This document shows, piece by piece, positions 1-7,785 of a stretch of 64,000 nt of DNA (position 1 is the first letter of the stretch; each line of letters opens with the position of its first letter). Origin of the DNA: Tsukamurella spumae (GTDB lineage: Bacteria; Actinomycetota; Actinomycetes; Mycobacteriales; Mycobacteriaceae). The stretch is from the NCBI RefSeq assembly GCF_012396015.1, contig NZ_JAAXOQ010000001.1:240132-304131 (forward strand), read 5' to 3'. Below the pieces are notes generated by a model. The model searched no databases and had not been told where the DNA came from. It saw nothing but the letters and a program-made list of their open reading frames with translations. The translations under genes were made by a program, and so were the position numbers.

Positions 1-337
1 ACGCGCGCAGTCGCACGTCGATTCCGGCAGCGGTGTAGGTGAAGTCGGGGTCGAAGGCCAGCACGTCCTGCAGGGCGCCGGGCTCGCCCGTGGTGAGGCG
101 GGTGTTCATGCCGGTCGAGACCGGGGCGTCGGGGTAGAGCTCCTCGACGAGGGTGTGGTCGACATCGCGCGAGTGTCCGAACAGGACCGCGGTGCCGGTG
201 GCGGGTACCTCGTCGCGGAGCTGTTCGGGGGTGCGGTCGCTGTAGAGGTCGACGGGGTGCCCGGCGCGGGCGAGGACGAGGGCGGCGGTGGCTCCCACCA
301 CTCCGGCGCCGATGATGGCGATGCGTGCCTGGGTCAT
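1..337 (-). CDS. N-terminal fragment of StyA-like FAD monooxygenase
   Basis: The first 112 residues are present and the gene runs off the left edge. It opens with a Rossmann dinucleotide-binding fold (IIGAGVVGATAAL, residues 7-19). Then come VDLYSDRTPEQLRDE and a GHSRDV segment that resemble the FAD-binding start of styrene or indole monooxygenase oxygenase subunits (StyA type). Those enzymes epoxidise or hydroxylate aromatic substrates with FADH2 supplied by a separate reductase. The ATG at 337 has GAAAGG seven bases upstream. It lies 23 bases behind the acyl-CoA-dehydrogenase-fold gene on the same strand, so the two are probably one operon. The substrate cannot be read from this fragment. 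A generic FAD oxidoreductase is the alternative. Confidence 0.62.
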   Translation of the reverse strand, partial: MTQARIAIIGAGVVGATAALVLARAGHPVDLYSDRTPEQLRDEVPATGTAVLFGHSRDVDHTLVEELYPDAPVSTGMNTRLTTGEPGALQDVLAFDPDFTYTAAGIDVRLRA

Positions 338-360
338 GGTCGTGCCTTTCGGTGGTGTGA

Positions 361-1572
361 CTACTTGGCGATCTCGGTGCGGGAACCGGCGTTCCACGCG
401 TAGGGCAGGTCGGTGCCGTTGAGGAGCAGGTCTCCCACGGCACGGGCCTTCTGGATCGCGGGGTTGTGCACCGCGAGCGTGCGGGCATTGCGCCAGTGCC
501 GGTCGAGGCGCAGGTCGGCGTCCACGATCGACGCGCCGCCCACCTCGAACAGGTCGCTCGTGGCCTTGAGCACGAGGTCGATCACGGCGAGCTGGGCGTG
601 TGCCGCGGCCAGTTCGGCCTCCGGCACCAGGTCCTCGTGCACCCGACGGTCCGCCAGGGTCTCGTCGAGCACGTCGGCGACCGCGAGCACGGACTGCTTA
701 GCCGCCCAGGCGGCGCTGGAGAGCCGGCCGATCACCTGCTGCACGAGCGGGTCGTGGCGCTGCAGGTCGGCGGCGGCGTGCGAGAAGGTGCGGGTGCGCG
801 CCCGGACCCAGGCGATGGTGTCATCGGTGGCCCGCTGCGCGATGCCCGCGAGTCCCGCCAGTTGCACCAGCTGCAGGTACGACGTGGCGTAGGTCGCGCC
901 CGGCGCGCCGTACCCGGCGCCGAGGAGACGGTCGGCGGGCACGGCGACGTCGGTGAACACCGTCGTACCGCTGGCGGTGAGGCGCTGGCCGAAACCGTTC
1001 CAGTCGTCGGCCCTCGCCACGCCCTCGGCGTCCGCGTTGACGAGGACGCCCACCCGCTCGCCGTCGAGATCCGCGGCGACGAGGATCGCATCGGCGTAGA
1101 GGGATCCGGTGGAGTAGAACTTGGTGCCGTTGAGCCGGTATCCACCGCCGTCGCGCGTGAGGGTGGTCGCGTAGCCGCCGACGGAACCGGCGCCGGGCTC
1201 GGTGATCGCATTGCCGACCACCGTGCCGTCGGCCACGGCCCGCAGCCAGTCGTCCCCGGCGGGGGTGTTCGCCAGCCGCTGGTCCTCGACGAAGTTGACG
1301 TGCACGCGCAGCGCCTGCGGAATGTTGGAGTCGGCGGCTGCCAGGGCGATCAGCTGGCGGAAGAACTGCCGGAGCGTCACACCGGACCCGCCGTGCTCCT
1401 GCGGAACCCGTAGCGCGGTGAACCCGGCTTCCTTGAGCAGCGCGATCGGAGCGTGCACGAGCTCGCGGTCGCGCTCGCGGGCGACGGCGCCCTCGGCGAT
1501 GCTGGCGTACAGCGGGCCGAAGGTCGCATCGAGGTCCGCGTCGGTCGGGGGAGCGATGAGCGATGTGGTCAT
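361..1572 (-). CDS. Acyl-CoA dehydrogenase-fold flavoenzyme (DszC/SfnB-like)
   Basis: About 403 residues with the three-part acyl-CoA dehydrogenase layout: helical N-terminus, middle beta domain (ITEPGAGSVGGYATTLTRD) and C-terminal helical domain. The segment GTKFYSTGSLYADAILVAA is typical of the subgroup that includes DszC and SfnB, which are reduced-flavin monooxygenases rather than beta-oxidation dehydrogenases. No catalytic glutamate of true acyl-CoA dehydrogenases was recognised by eye. The ATG at 1572 begins MTTSLIAPP. Another ATG at 1596 would add eight residues, and neither has a strong ribosome site. The gene is divergent from the FadD19-like gene and shares its upstream region with a KstR-like site. 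A desulfurisation or aromatic monooxygenase role with the StyA-like neighbour is inference. Confidence 0.7.
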   Translation of the reverse strand: MTTSLIAPPTDADLDATFGPLYASIAEGAVARERDRELVHAPIALLKEAGFTALRVPQEHGGSGVTLRQFFRQLIALAAADSNIPQALRVHVNFVEDQRLANTPAGDDWLRAVADGTVVGNAITEPGAGSVGGYATTLTRDGGGYRLNGTKFYSTGSLYADAILVAADLDGERVGVLVNADAEGVARADDWNGFGQRLTASGTTVFTDVAVPADRLLGAGYGAPGATYATSYLQLVQLAGLAGIAQRATDDTIAWVRARTRTFSHAAADLQRHDPLVQQVIGRLSSAAWAAKQSVLAVADVLDETLADRRVHEDLVPEAELAAAHAQLAVIDLVLKATSDLFEVGGASIVDADLRLDRHWRNARTLAVHNPAIQKARAVGDLLLNGTDLPYAWNAGSRTEIAK

Positions 1573-1699
1573 GGGCGACAACTGTGGTCCGTGCACCGGC
1601 TTCTGACGAGGATTCCCCGCGCCGTGAGCGATATTCGTGGACCATCGACGGCGAGTTGCGTCCGATTCCGCCCCGCGATGCGGTAGAACCTGTTACAAC

Positions 1700-1713
1700 T
1701 AGAACACGTTCTG
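1700..1713. promoter_or_regulatory. KstR-like operator
   Basis: TAGAACACGTTCTG is a near-perfect palindrome. It matches the consensus TNNAACNNGTTNNA of KstR, the TetR-family repressor of sterol catabolism in mycobacteria, at every fixed base but the last. It lies 41 bases before the FadD19-like start and 127 bases before the divergent flavoenzyme gene. An identical copy is at 10289-10302. KstR itself is not encoded in the window. Confidence 0.68.
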
Positions 1714-1753
1714 CCGAGCTGGACGGGTTCGCAGGTCAGGAACAGGAGTGCGC

Positions 1754-3385
1754 ATGAAGTTCAACCTCGCCGATGTCTTCGAGGCCGTCGTCGACGCGGT
1801 TCCGGAGCGGGTCGTGTTGAGCTACGAGGGGGAACAGACCTCGTACGCCGACATGGACGGCCAGGCCAACCAGGTGGCGCATCTGTTCGCCGCCAACGGG
1901 ATCGGCGCCTTCGACCACGTCGCGCTGTTCCTCAAGAACAGTGTCGAGCACGTGCAGTCGCTGCTCGCGCTGATCAAGATCCGCGCCGTACCGGTGAACG
2001 TCAACTACCGGTACACCGGGCCCGAGCTCGAGTACATCTTCACCAACTCGGACTCGCGCGGCATCGTCGTCGAGATGGCGGAGCACCAGCGCACGCTGGC
2101 CGGGCTCATCGGCAAGCTCCCCGACCTCCGGACCGTGTTCGTGGTCGGCGAGGTCGACCCCGAGCTCGCCGCCGCGGTCGACGGTGCGCCCGACATCGCC
2201 CTCGTGCCCTTCGCCGACGCCGCCTCCCACGCCACGACGCGGGACTTCGAGCCGCGCACCGGCGAGGAGCACTACATCATCTACACCGGCGGCACGACGG
2301 GCTACCCGAAGGGCGTCGTCTGGCAGCACGACGACTTCTTCCGCAAGCCGCTCTCCGCCGGCGTGCCCTACGGCGGTGAGCCCCGCAGCTCGCTGGAGGA
2401 GGTCGGCGAGGGCGCCCAGCAGTTCCCGCCGCTGGCTTTCCTGATCGCCGCTCCGCTCATGCACGGCGCAGCCGCGTATTCGCTGTTCACCTTCTTCGTG
2501 CTCGGCTCGCGAGTGATCCTCGAACGCGACTTCAAGGCCGAGCAGATCGTCCGCAACATCAAGCGCGATCAGACCCAGACCATCCTCATCGTCGGTGACG
2601 CCATGGGCATCCCGCTCGTCGAGGAGATGGAGAAGCAGAAGGACACCGCGGACTTCTCATCGCTGTTCTCGATCACGTCGGGCGGTGCCATCTGGTCCAA
2701 GCACGTGCGCGATCGGATGGCCGCGATCAAGCCCGAGCTGATCCTCCGGGACAACTTCGGAGCCTCGGAGTCCGGCAACGACGGAGTGATGACGCTCGAC
2801 GAGAACGGCAACCTCAAGGCCCCGCCCACCGAGAAGATGATGGTGGTCGACGAGTCCTTCGCCGAGATCACCACGCCCGGCACGGTCGGTTTCATCGCCC
2901 GGGTCGGCAATGTCCCGCTGGGGTACTACAACGATCCCGAGAAGTCGGCGCGCACCTTTCCGACACTCGCGGACGGCCGGCGGATCTCGGTGCTCGGCGA
3001 CATGGGCTATCCCGCGGAGGACGGCGGCATCGTCTTCCTCGGCCGCGGCAGCCAGTGCATCAACACCGGTGGCGAGAAGGTCTACGCGGAGGAGGTCGAG
3101 GCCACGCTGCACGGGCACCCCGCGATCTCCGACGCCCTGGTGGTCCCGGTGCCCGACGAGCGGTACGGCCAGCGGGTCGCGGCGGTGATCTCCGTCGCGG
3201 CGGGGCACGAGCGTCCGTCGGTCGAGGACGTGCAGACCTTCGCCCGCACCGAGCTCGCCGGCTACAAGGTGCCCCGCACCATCGTCTTCGTCGACGAGGT
3301 CAAGCGGACCCCGGCCGGCAAGGCCGACTACCGCTGGGCCAAGTCCACCGCCGAGGGCGCCGCGGAATCGGAGCAGCCGGCCTGA
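1754..3385 (+). CDS. FadD19-like acyl-CoA synthetase
   Basis: An AMP-binding ligase of 543 residues that activates a carboxylic acid through an acyl-adenylate to its CoA thioester. The P-loop-like motif YTGGTTGYPKGVVW is near residues 177-190. The GYYNDPEKSARTF hinge region and the C-terminal TPAGKADYRWAK, which carries the catalytic lysine, follow. The sequence resembles mycobacterial FadD19, the ligase for the cholesterol C-26/C-24 side chain, including the C-terminus. The ATG at 1754 has AGGAG five bases upstream. A GTG at 1748 is in frame but overlaps that ribosome site. The KstR-like palindrome just upstream agrees with a sterol-regulon role. Another branched or polycyclic acid substrate is possible. 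Confidence 0.82.
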   Translation: MKFNLADVFEAVVDAVPERVVLSYEGEQTSYADMDGQANQVAHLFAANGIGAFDHVALFLKNSVEHVQSLLALIKIRAVPVNVNYRYTGPELEYIFTNSDSRGIVVEMAEHQRTLAGLIGKLPDLRTVFVVGEVDPELAAAVDGAPDIALVPFADAASHATTRDFEPRTGEEHYIIYTGGTTGYPKGVVWQHDDFFRKPLSAGVPYGGEPRSSLEEVGEGAQQFPPLAFLIAAPLMHGAAAYSLFTFFVLGSRVILERDFKAEQIVRNIKRDQTQTILIVGDAMGIPLVEEMEKQKDTADFSSLFSITSGGAIWSKHVRDRMAAIKPELILRDNFGASESGNDGVMTLDENGNLKAPPTEKMMVVDESFAEITTPGTVGFIARVGNVPLGYYNDPEKSARTFPTLADGRRISVLGDMGYPAEDGGIVFLGRGSQCINTGGEKVYAEEVEATLHGHPAISDALVVPVPDERYGQRVAAVISVAAGHERPSVEDVQTFARTELAGYKVPRTIVFVDEVKRTPAGKADYRWAKSTAEGAAESEQPA

Positions 3386-3391
3386 CGGGTA

Positions 3392-3814
3392 TCAGTCCTC
3401 GAACTCCCACGGGTTGACCATGGGTACGCCGGTGGACTCGAAATGCTTGGTGTTGCGGGTGACGACGGTCAGTCCGTGGATGATCGCGGTACCTGCGATG
3501 AGGGAGTCGTTCCCGGGTAGCGGGTCCGGCGACGGCAGCTGGGCCGTCAGCCGAGCGATCAAACGATCCACCGGAATCGTGCGTTCTGCGAACCTGGAGA
3601 GGACGTCGTCATCGAACCACTTCCGGAGAACTGCGCCAGCACGGGCGTCTGTTCGTTCCTTCTTGACGATTCCCCGTTCGATCTCCATGAGCGTGAGCAC
3701 GCTGATGAAGTGGCGAGAAGAGTCCTGCCCCCGCGCCCATCGCACGACACGCGGATCCGCGAGAGCGGGGCGTCGCAGCTCGCTGAGGACATTTGTGTCG
3801 AGGAGGTAGCTCAC
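3392..3814 (-). CDS. VapC-type PIN-domain toxin
   Basis: A PIN-domain ribonuclease of about 140 residues. The first acidic site is LLDTNVLSELRRP near the N-terminus. The E of TLMEIERGI is the second, and the late aspartate is in PLPGNDSLIAGTA. These are the expected magnesium-binding residues of VapC/FitB toxins that cleave tRNA or rRNA. I place the start at the GTG at 3812-3814, because the antitoxin TGA stop overlaps it as GTGA, the usual translational coupling of such pairs. An upstream in-frame ATG at 3841 would give a nine-residue extension lying inside the antitoxin gene. The two genes are visibly less GC-rich than their neighbours, which suggests acquisition. Confidence 0.83.
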   Translation of the reverse strand: MSYLLDTNVLSELRRPALADPRVVRWARGQDSSRHFISVLTLMEIERGIVKKERTDARAGAVLRKWFDDDVLSRFAERTIPVDRLIARLTAQLPSPDPLPGNDSLIAGTAIIHGLTVVTRNTKHFESTGVPMVNPWEFED

Positions 3815-4086
3815 GACAGGTCGACTTCGCGTGGCGTCCAATCGATGAGGCCAGTCTCGAACTCCAGATCGAGATCGGGATCCACCGGTTCTTTCATCGC
3901 GAGCGCGTCGGCGAGGCTCACTCGGGGGCTTTCGAGCCGGCGGTACGCCGCGATGGACATGAGAACGTACGCCGGTTCGCCTCGGTCAGTGATGAATACT
4001 GGCGCTTCGTCGGCTGCGCGTTTCGCGGCACTGACGTCGCGGTTGAAATCGCGGGCGGATATCGACCTGTTCACCATGTCGGTCAT
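3811..4086 (-). CDS. Phd/YefM-type antitoxin
   Basis: A 91-residue protein with the Phd/YefM N-terminal DNA-binding fold: SISARDFNRDVSAAKRAADE, then a strand VFITDRGEPAYVLMSIAAYRRL. The acidic C-terminus (EPVDPDLDLEFETGLIDW) would wrap around and neutralise the downstream PIN toxin, which starts in its stop codon. A perfect inverted repeat lies directly upstream and overlaps the AGGAG ribosome site, as expected for autorepression by the antitoxin or toxin-antitoxin complex. Phd antitoxins usually pair with Doc or RelE toxins but are also known with PIN toxins. Confidence 0.85.
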   Translation of the reverse strand: MTDMVNRSISARDFNRDVSAAKRAADEAPVFITDRGEPAYVLMSIAAYRRLESPRVSLADALAMKEPVDPDLDLEFETGLIDWTPREVDLS

Positions 4087-4094
4087 GCGGAGCT

Positions 4095-4118
4095 CCTGGT
4101 AGGTATGTACCTACCAGG
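4095..4118. promoter_or_regulatory. Toxin-antitoxin operator (perfect inverted repeat)
   Basis: Two 11-base arms (CCTGGTAGGTA and TACCTACCAGG) are perfectly complementary around a 2-base centre. The repeat ends nine bases before the antitoxin ATG. The antitoxin ribosome site AGGAG (4093-4097, minus strand) overlaps its edge, so a bound repressor would sit on the promoter and leader. This is the pattern of an autoregulated antitoxin operator. Confidence 0.8.
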
Positions 4119-4141
4119 CTACCCTCGGTGGGGTTCGCTCG

Positions 4142-4759
4142 CTACTGCGACTCCAGCCGGTCCAGGTACGCCGCGCCGCGTGGCGAGAGCTCGTAGCCGA
4201 CCTCGTGGCTGATGGTCAGGCCCATGCCCTTGAGCTTGCGGATGTCGGCCTTCATGGGCTGCAGTTCCACGCCGCGCTCGGCGGCGAGTTCCTTGGACAC
4301 GACGTGCGGGTGATCGCGGATCCAGGTGAGGATGTCGCGGGTCCACGGCCCCGTCGGACGGGCGTCGAGCCGTGCGAGGCGCTTGTCGATCGACGCGAGA
4401 GCGGCATCGTCGGGAATTTCCTCGCGCAGGGCCAGCCGCGGGTCCGCACCGGCGTACTCGAGGTGGATCCGGTAGACGTGCTCGCCGCCGCGGGCGGTCC
4501 GCTCGCGGCGGGGCGCGTCGGGATCCCGCGGCCGCAGCGCCCGCCGCAACGCGGTGGCGTCCTTCATTCCCGCCGCGCGCGCCGCCCGGTCGCTGATCTT
4601 CTCGACATCGGGCACCCGCGTGACCCGGGTGAAGCGCAGCACCCCGGCCGGGGTGACCTGATTACCGCCCACCTTGACCCGGGGCGTGTCCCACCGGCGG
4701 TACTGCGTGGTGACGGTGCCGTCGCGCACCCCCTCGGCGATCGCCTTCGGAATCAGCAT
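4142..4759 (-). CDS. ASCH-like domain protein with C-terminal winged helix
   Basis: About 205 residues. The N-terminal 90 or so (LIPKAIAEGVRDGTVTTQYRRWDTPRV...) look like an ASCH/PUA-type RNA- or nucleotide-binding domain. The C-terminal 80 (TRDILTWIRDHPHVVSKELAAERGV...DIRKLKGMGLTISHEVGY) look like a winged helix. ASCH proteins bind RNA, and some hydrolyse modified nucleosides; the function here is unknown. The ATG at 4759 lies five bases after the DinB-like gene stop, so it is the last gene of the nucleoside hydrolase-DinB-ASCH operon. Confidence 0.62.
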   Translation of the reverse strand: MLIPKAIAEGVRDGTVTTQYRRWDTPRVKVGGNQVTPAGVLRFTRVTRVPDVEKISDRAARAAGMKDATALRRALRPRDPDAPRRERTARGGEHVYRIHLEYAGADPRLALREEIPDDAALASIDKRLARLDARPTGPWTRDILTWIRDHPHVVSKELAAERGVELQPMKADIRKLKGMGLTISHEVGYELSPRGAAYLDRLESQ

Positions 4760-4764
4760 GCGAG

Positions 4765-5232
4765 TCAGTGTGCGGCAGCGACCACGACATCGCGGCAGAT
4801 CTGCATGTGTCCGGTGTGCTGGGTCAGCTCGCGCAGCATGTGCGTGAGCACCCACTCCGGCGTCGCGGTCGCCGCGTCGCGCCGTGTGGTCCCCGTCGCC
4901 GCGGGATTGCGGATGCCGGTCGCCGCCACGGCCGCCCATCGGGGGAGGTCGGCGCGCAGTCCTCGCACGATCGCCCGGGCCTCGTCGACCGTGCCGGTCG
5001 AGACGAACTCGGACGAGCGGTCCCGCGGGATGTCCTCGCCCGCCAGCAGCGATCCGCCCCAGTAGCCCAGGGCGCCGCCCACGTGCGTCACCAGAGCGAA
5101 CACTGAGTTACCGTGCGGCGTGGCCAGATTCACCGTGCGGTCGTCGAGGTCGTCCAAGACGGACTCGACGGTGTCCAGGGTCTCGGCGGCCACGGCGAGG
5201 AACGCCGCGATCTGGCCCTCAGCGGCGGCCAC
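4765..5232 (-). CDS. DinB/DUF664-family protein
   Basis: A four-helix DinB-like protein of 155 residues. The histidines of VTHVGGALGYW and of LRELTQHTGHMQICRD match the triad that binds a metal in DinB/DUF664 and mycothiol-dependent enzymes. Members include mycothiol or bacillithiol S-transferases, which suits an actinomycete, but the reaction here is not known. The GTG at 5232 begins 14 bases inside the 3' end of the nucleoside hydrolase gene, which indicates coupling. Confidence 0.72.
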   Translation of the reverse strand: MAAAEGQIAAFLAVAAETLDTVESVLDDLDDRTVNLATPHGNSVFALVTHVGGALGYWGGSLLAGEDIPRDRSSEFVSTGTVDEARAIVRGLRADLPRWAAVAATGIRNPAATGTTRRDAATATPEWVLTHMLRELTQHTGHMQICRDVVVAAAH

Positions 5233-6256
5233 GGGCGAGCCCTGCGATCGAGTCGAGCAGGTCGTCGAAGAACGCGGCCTGGTCGGCGGCGACCGCGATC
5301 TGCGCCGTGTCCGGACGGTTCCAGGTGCCGTGCACGTCGGCGATGGTGGTGCCGCGCGTGAGCGATCCGGCGAGCTCGACGTCGACCGGGAGGGCGCGGG
5401 TCGTCGCGATCGACGGGTCCAGGGCCACCGCCGCCGCGAAGGGGTCGTGCATGTGCGCGATGTATCCCTGGTCGTGGTCCCGGTGGAATTCGAAGTAGAA
5501 CCGCACCGCGTCGGACATCGCCCGCACCACGGGATTGCTCGCGGCCGACCGCGTACCGTCGGCGTCCTCGGAGGCGAGGCATTCGGCCGGGCTGCTGCCC
5601 GCGGCATCGGCGAGCCGGAGGACGTGGTCGGGCGTGAGCTCGATGGTCTCCGTCAGGTCGAGCGGGCACAGGATCGGCAGCGGCGTGCCGGTGCCGTCGA
5701 GTTCTCCGTACGCGCGCAACACCTCCCACAGTGACTCGGGGTCGACGGCGACGTTCCACTCCGAGGTGGGGGTCGTATTGCCCGGATGCCAGAAGACGCC
5801 GCCCATGATGACCAGGCGGCGCAGTCGGGTCAGGATTCCCGGGTCGTCGCGCAGGGCCAGGGCGAGGTTCGTGCAGGGGCCGGTGACCAGGGCCACGACC
5901 TCGCCGGGGTGCGCCCGGGTCAGGTCCGACCACGCCTGCGCGCCCGGGACGTCCGACGGTCCGCGGCCGGGCGTGGGCAGGTCGGCGTATCCCACGCCGA
6001 AGGGCCCGTGCGTCTCCTCCGTGGTCATCAGCGGCGTCGCCAGTGGCGCGTCGGAACCGACGAAGACGTCGATGTCGGTGCGGCCCAGGAGTTCCAGCCA
6101 GCCGAGATTGTTCTCGACGACCTGCGGGGCGGGGACGTTGCCGGCGGACGAGACGATCCCGAGCAGGTTCACCTCGGGCTTGCTCAGCAGGTAGAGCAGC
6201 GCGATCGAGTCGTCGACGCCGGTATCGCAGTCGAACAGGACCTTCGTTTCCGTCAC
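5219..6256 (-). CDS. Inosine-uridine-type nucleoside hydrolase
   Basis: A 345-residue member of the IU-nucleoside hydrolase family, which cleaves the N-glycosidic bond of ribonucleosides. The calcium-binding aspartate cluster is at the start, FDCDTGVDDSIALLYLL (residues about 8-24). VTGPCTNLALAL and the internal VIMGGVFWHPGN are also typical of the family. The GTG at 6256 has TAGGGT seven bases upstream and is probably leaderless. It heads an operon with the DinB-like and ASCH-like genes. Confidence 0.86.
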   Translation of the reverse strand: MTETKVLFDCDTGVDDSIALLYLLSKPEVNLLGIVSSAGNVPAPQVVENNLGWLELLGRTDIDVFVGSDAPLATPLMTTEETHGPFGVGYADLPTPGRGPSDVPGAQAWSDLTRAHPGEVVALVTGPCTNLALALRDDPGILTRLRRLVIMGGVFWHPGNTTPTSEWNVAVDPESLWEVLRAYGELDGTGTPLPILCPLDLTETIELTPDHVLRLADAAGSSPAECLASEDADGTRSAASNPVVRAMSDAVRFYFEFHRDHDQGYIAHMHDPFAAAVALDPSIATTRALPVDVELAGSLTRGTTIADVHGTWNRPDTAQIAVAADQAAFFDDLLDSIAGLARGRR

Positions 6257-6263
6257 CCCGTCG

Positions 6264-6269
6264 ACCCTA
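6264..6269 (-). promoter_or_regulatory. -10 element, leaderless nucleoside hydrolase
   Basis: TAGGGT on the minus strand ends seven bases before the GTG at 6256. No ribosome site lies between them, so transcription probably starts at the initiation codon. Confidence 0.5.
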
Positions 6270-6300
6270 GTCCCCGGTCACCGCGGCGGCGGGCCGCCCA

Positions 6301-7785
6301 TCACCAGGGCGAGGGCTTGTAGTCCTTGAGGAAGCACCCGTGCAGGTCCACGCCCGCCTCGCCCTGCACGATCGGGTCGTAGACGCGGGCGGCCCCGTCG
6401 ACCAGGTCGAGGGGGGCGCGGAAGCCCTCCTCCGCGAGGCGCATCTTGGTGTGGTGGGGGCGCTCGTCGGTGATCCAGCCCGTGTCGACGGCGGTCATGA
6501 GAATGCCGTCCTGTTCCAGCATTTCGGCGCTGGAGGTGCGGGTGAGCATGTTCAGCGCGGCCTTGGCCATATTGGTGTGCGGGTGGCCGGGGCCCTTGTA
6601 GCCCCGCCCGAACTGGCCCTCCATCGCGGAGACGTTGACGACGTACTTGCGGCGCGCGGACGAGGCGGCGAGCGCGGGGCGCAGCTTCGAGATGAGGATG
6701 AACGGCGCCACCGAGTTGCACAGCTGCACCTCGAGCAGTTCGAGCGGCTCGACCTCCTCGACGGTCTGCACCCAGGAGTTGGTGTGCACGAGGTCGGGGA
6801 GCAGGCCGCCCGCGTCGACCGCGGTGCCGTCCTCGACCCGCGCCGCGGACGACGAGCCGCCGCGCAGCGCGAGCGCGGTCAGGGCGGCGGGATCCAGCGC
6901 CGCGAGATCGCCGGAGACATCGCCGGTGTGTCCGTCCAGGGCCTCGGTCAGGGCGGCGGGGTGCGCCGAGCTCGCCCGGCCGAACCGGATGATCCGGCTC
7001 GCCAGCGCGGCCGGGACGTCGCCGGACTCGGCGTCGACGAGTGCCGAGTACGCGCCGGGGGAGCGGCGCACCGTCTGCGCCGCGTTGTTGATGATGATGT
7101 CGAGCGGGCCGCGGGCCGCGACGGCGTCGGCCATCGCACTGACCTGCGACGGGTCGCGCAGGTCGATGCCGACGATGTGCAGGCGGTCGAGCCACTCGGC
7201 GCTGTCGGCGAGCGCGGCGAACCGCCGCGCCGCGTCCGTCGGGAACCGGGTGGTGATGGTGAGGTCGGCGCCGTCGCGCAACAGGCGCAGGGCGATGTAC
7301 ATCCCGATCTTGGCGCGGCCGCCGGTGAGCAGCGCGCGCCGGCCGCGCAGATCCGTGGTCGCGTCGCGCTTGGCGTGGCTGAACGCCGCGCAGTCGGGGC
7401 AGAGCTGGTGGTAGAACGCGTCGATCCGGGTGTACGGCTGCTTGCAGATGTAGCAGCTCTGCGGCCGCAGGAGCTCGCCGGCGCTGTCGCCCACCGTCGG
7501 CGTGGTCAGCAGGATCCCGGCCGTCTCGTCGTCGATCCGCTCGGCATTGCCGGTGGCCGTCCGCTCGAGGACGTCGCGATCGGCGGCCTTGACCTTGGAG
7601 CGGGCGGACTTGCGCCGCTCGCGCTTGAGCAGCTTGAACATGTGGCCCACGGCGCGCTGCACCTCGACCGACTGGGGGTCGCCGTCGTCGAGGAGCGCGG
7701 CGGCCTCGAGCACGCGATGGAACGCGGCGAGGTCCTCCGGCGGAATGGGGCTGATCGTGTCGGGCATGCCACCAGTGTCCCTCAT
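6301..7785 (-). CDS. Short-chain dehydrogenase with N-terminal zinc ribbon
   Basis: About 494 residues. Residues 1-105 are helical. A four-cysteine zinc-ribbon-like unit (CYICKQPY...CPDC) follows at about 110-135. The rest is a Rossmann-fold SDR with LTGGRAKIGMYIALRLL, INNAAQT, the catalytic-region NVSAMEGQFGRGYKG and HTNMAKAALNM. The YxxxK catalytic pair is not canonical: HTNMAK occupies the place of the YxxxK. The start overlaps the stop of the LmeA-like gene as ATGA (7782-7785), which favours the ATG at 7785 over the one at 7767. The substrate is unknown. Confidence 0.72.
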   Translation of the reverse strand: MRDTGGMPDTISPIPPEDLAAFHRVLEAAALLDDGDPQSVEVQRAVGHMFKLLKRERRKSARSKVKAADRDVLERTATGNAERIDDETAGILLTTPTVGDSAGELLRPQSCYICKQPYTRIDAFYHQLCPDCAAFSHAKRDATTDLRGRRALLTGGRAKIGMYIALRLLRDGADLTITTRFPTDAARRFAALADSAEWLDRLHIVGIDLRDPSQVSAMADAVAARGPLDIIINNAAQTVRRSPGAYSALVDAESGDVPAALASRIIRFGRASSAHPAALTEALDGHTGDVSGDLAALDPAALTALALRGGSSSAARVEDGTAVDAGGLLPDLVHTNSWVQTVEEVEPLELLEVQLCNSVAPFILISKLRPALAASSARRKYVVNVSAMEGQFGRGYKGPGHPHTNMAKAALNMLTRTSSAEMLEQDGILMTAVDTGWITDERPHHTKMRLAEEGFRAPLDLVDGAARVYDPIVQGEAGVDLHGCFLKDYKPSPW

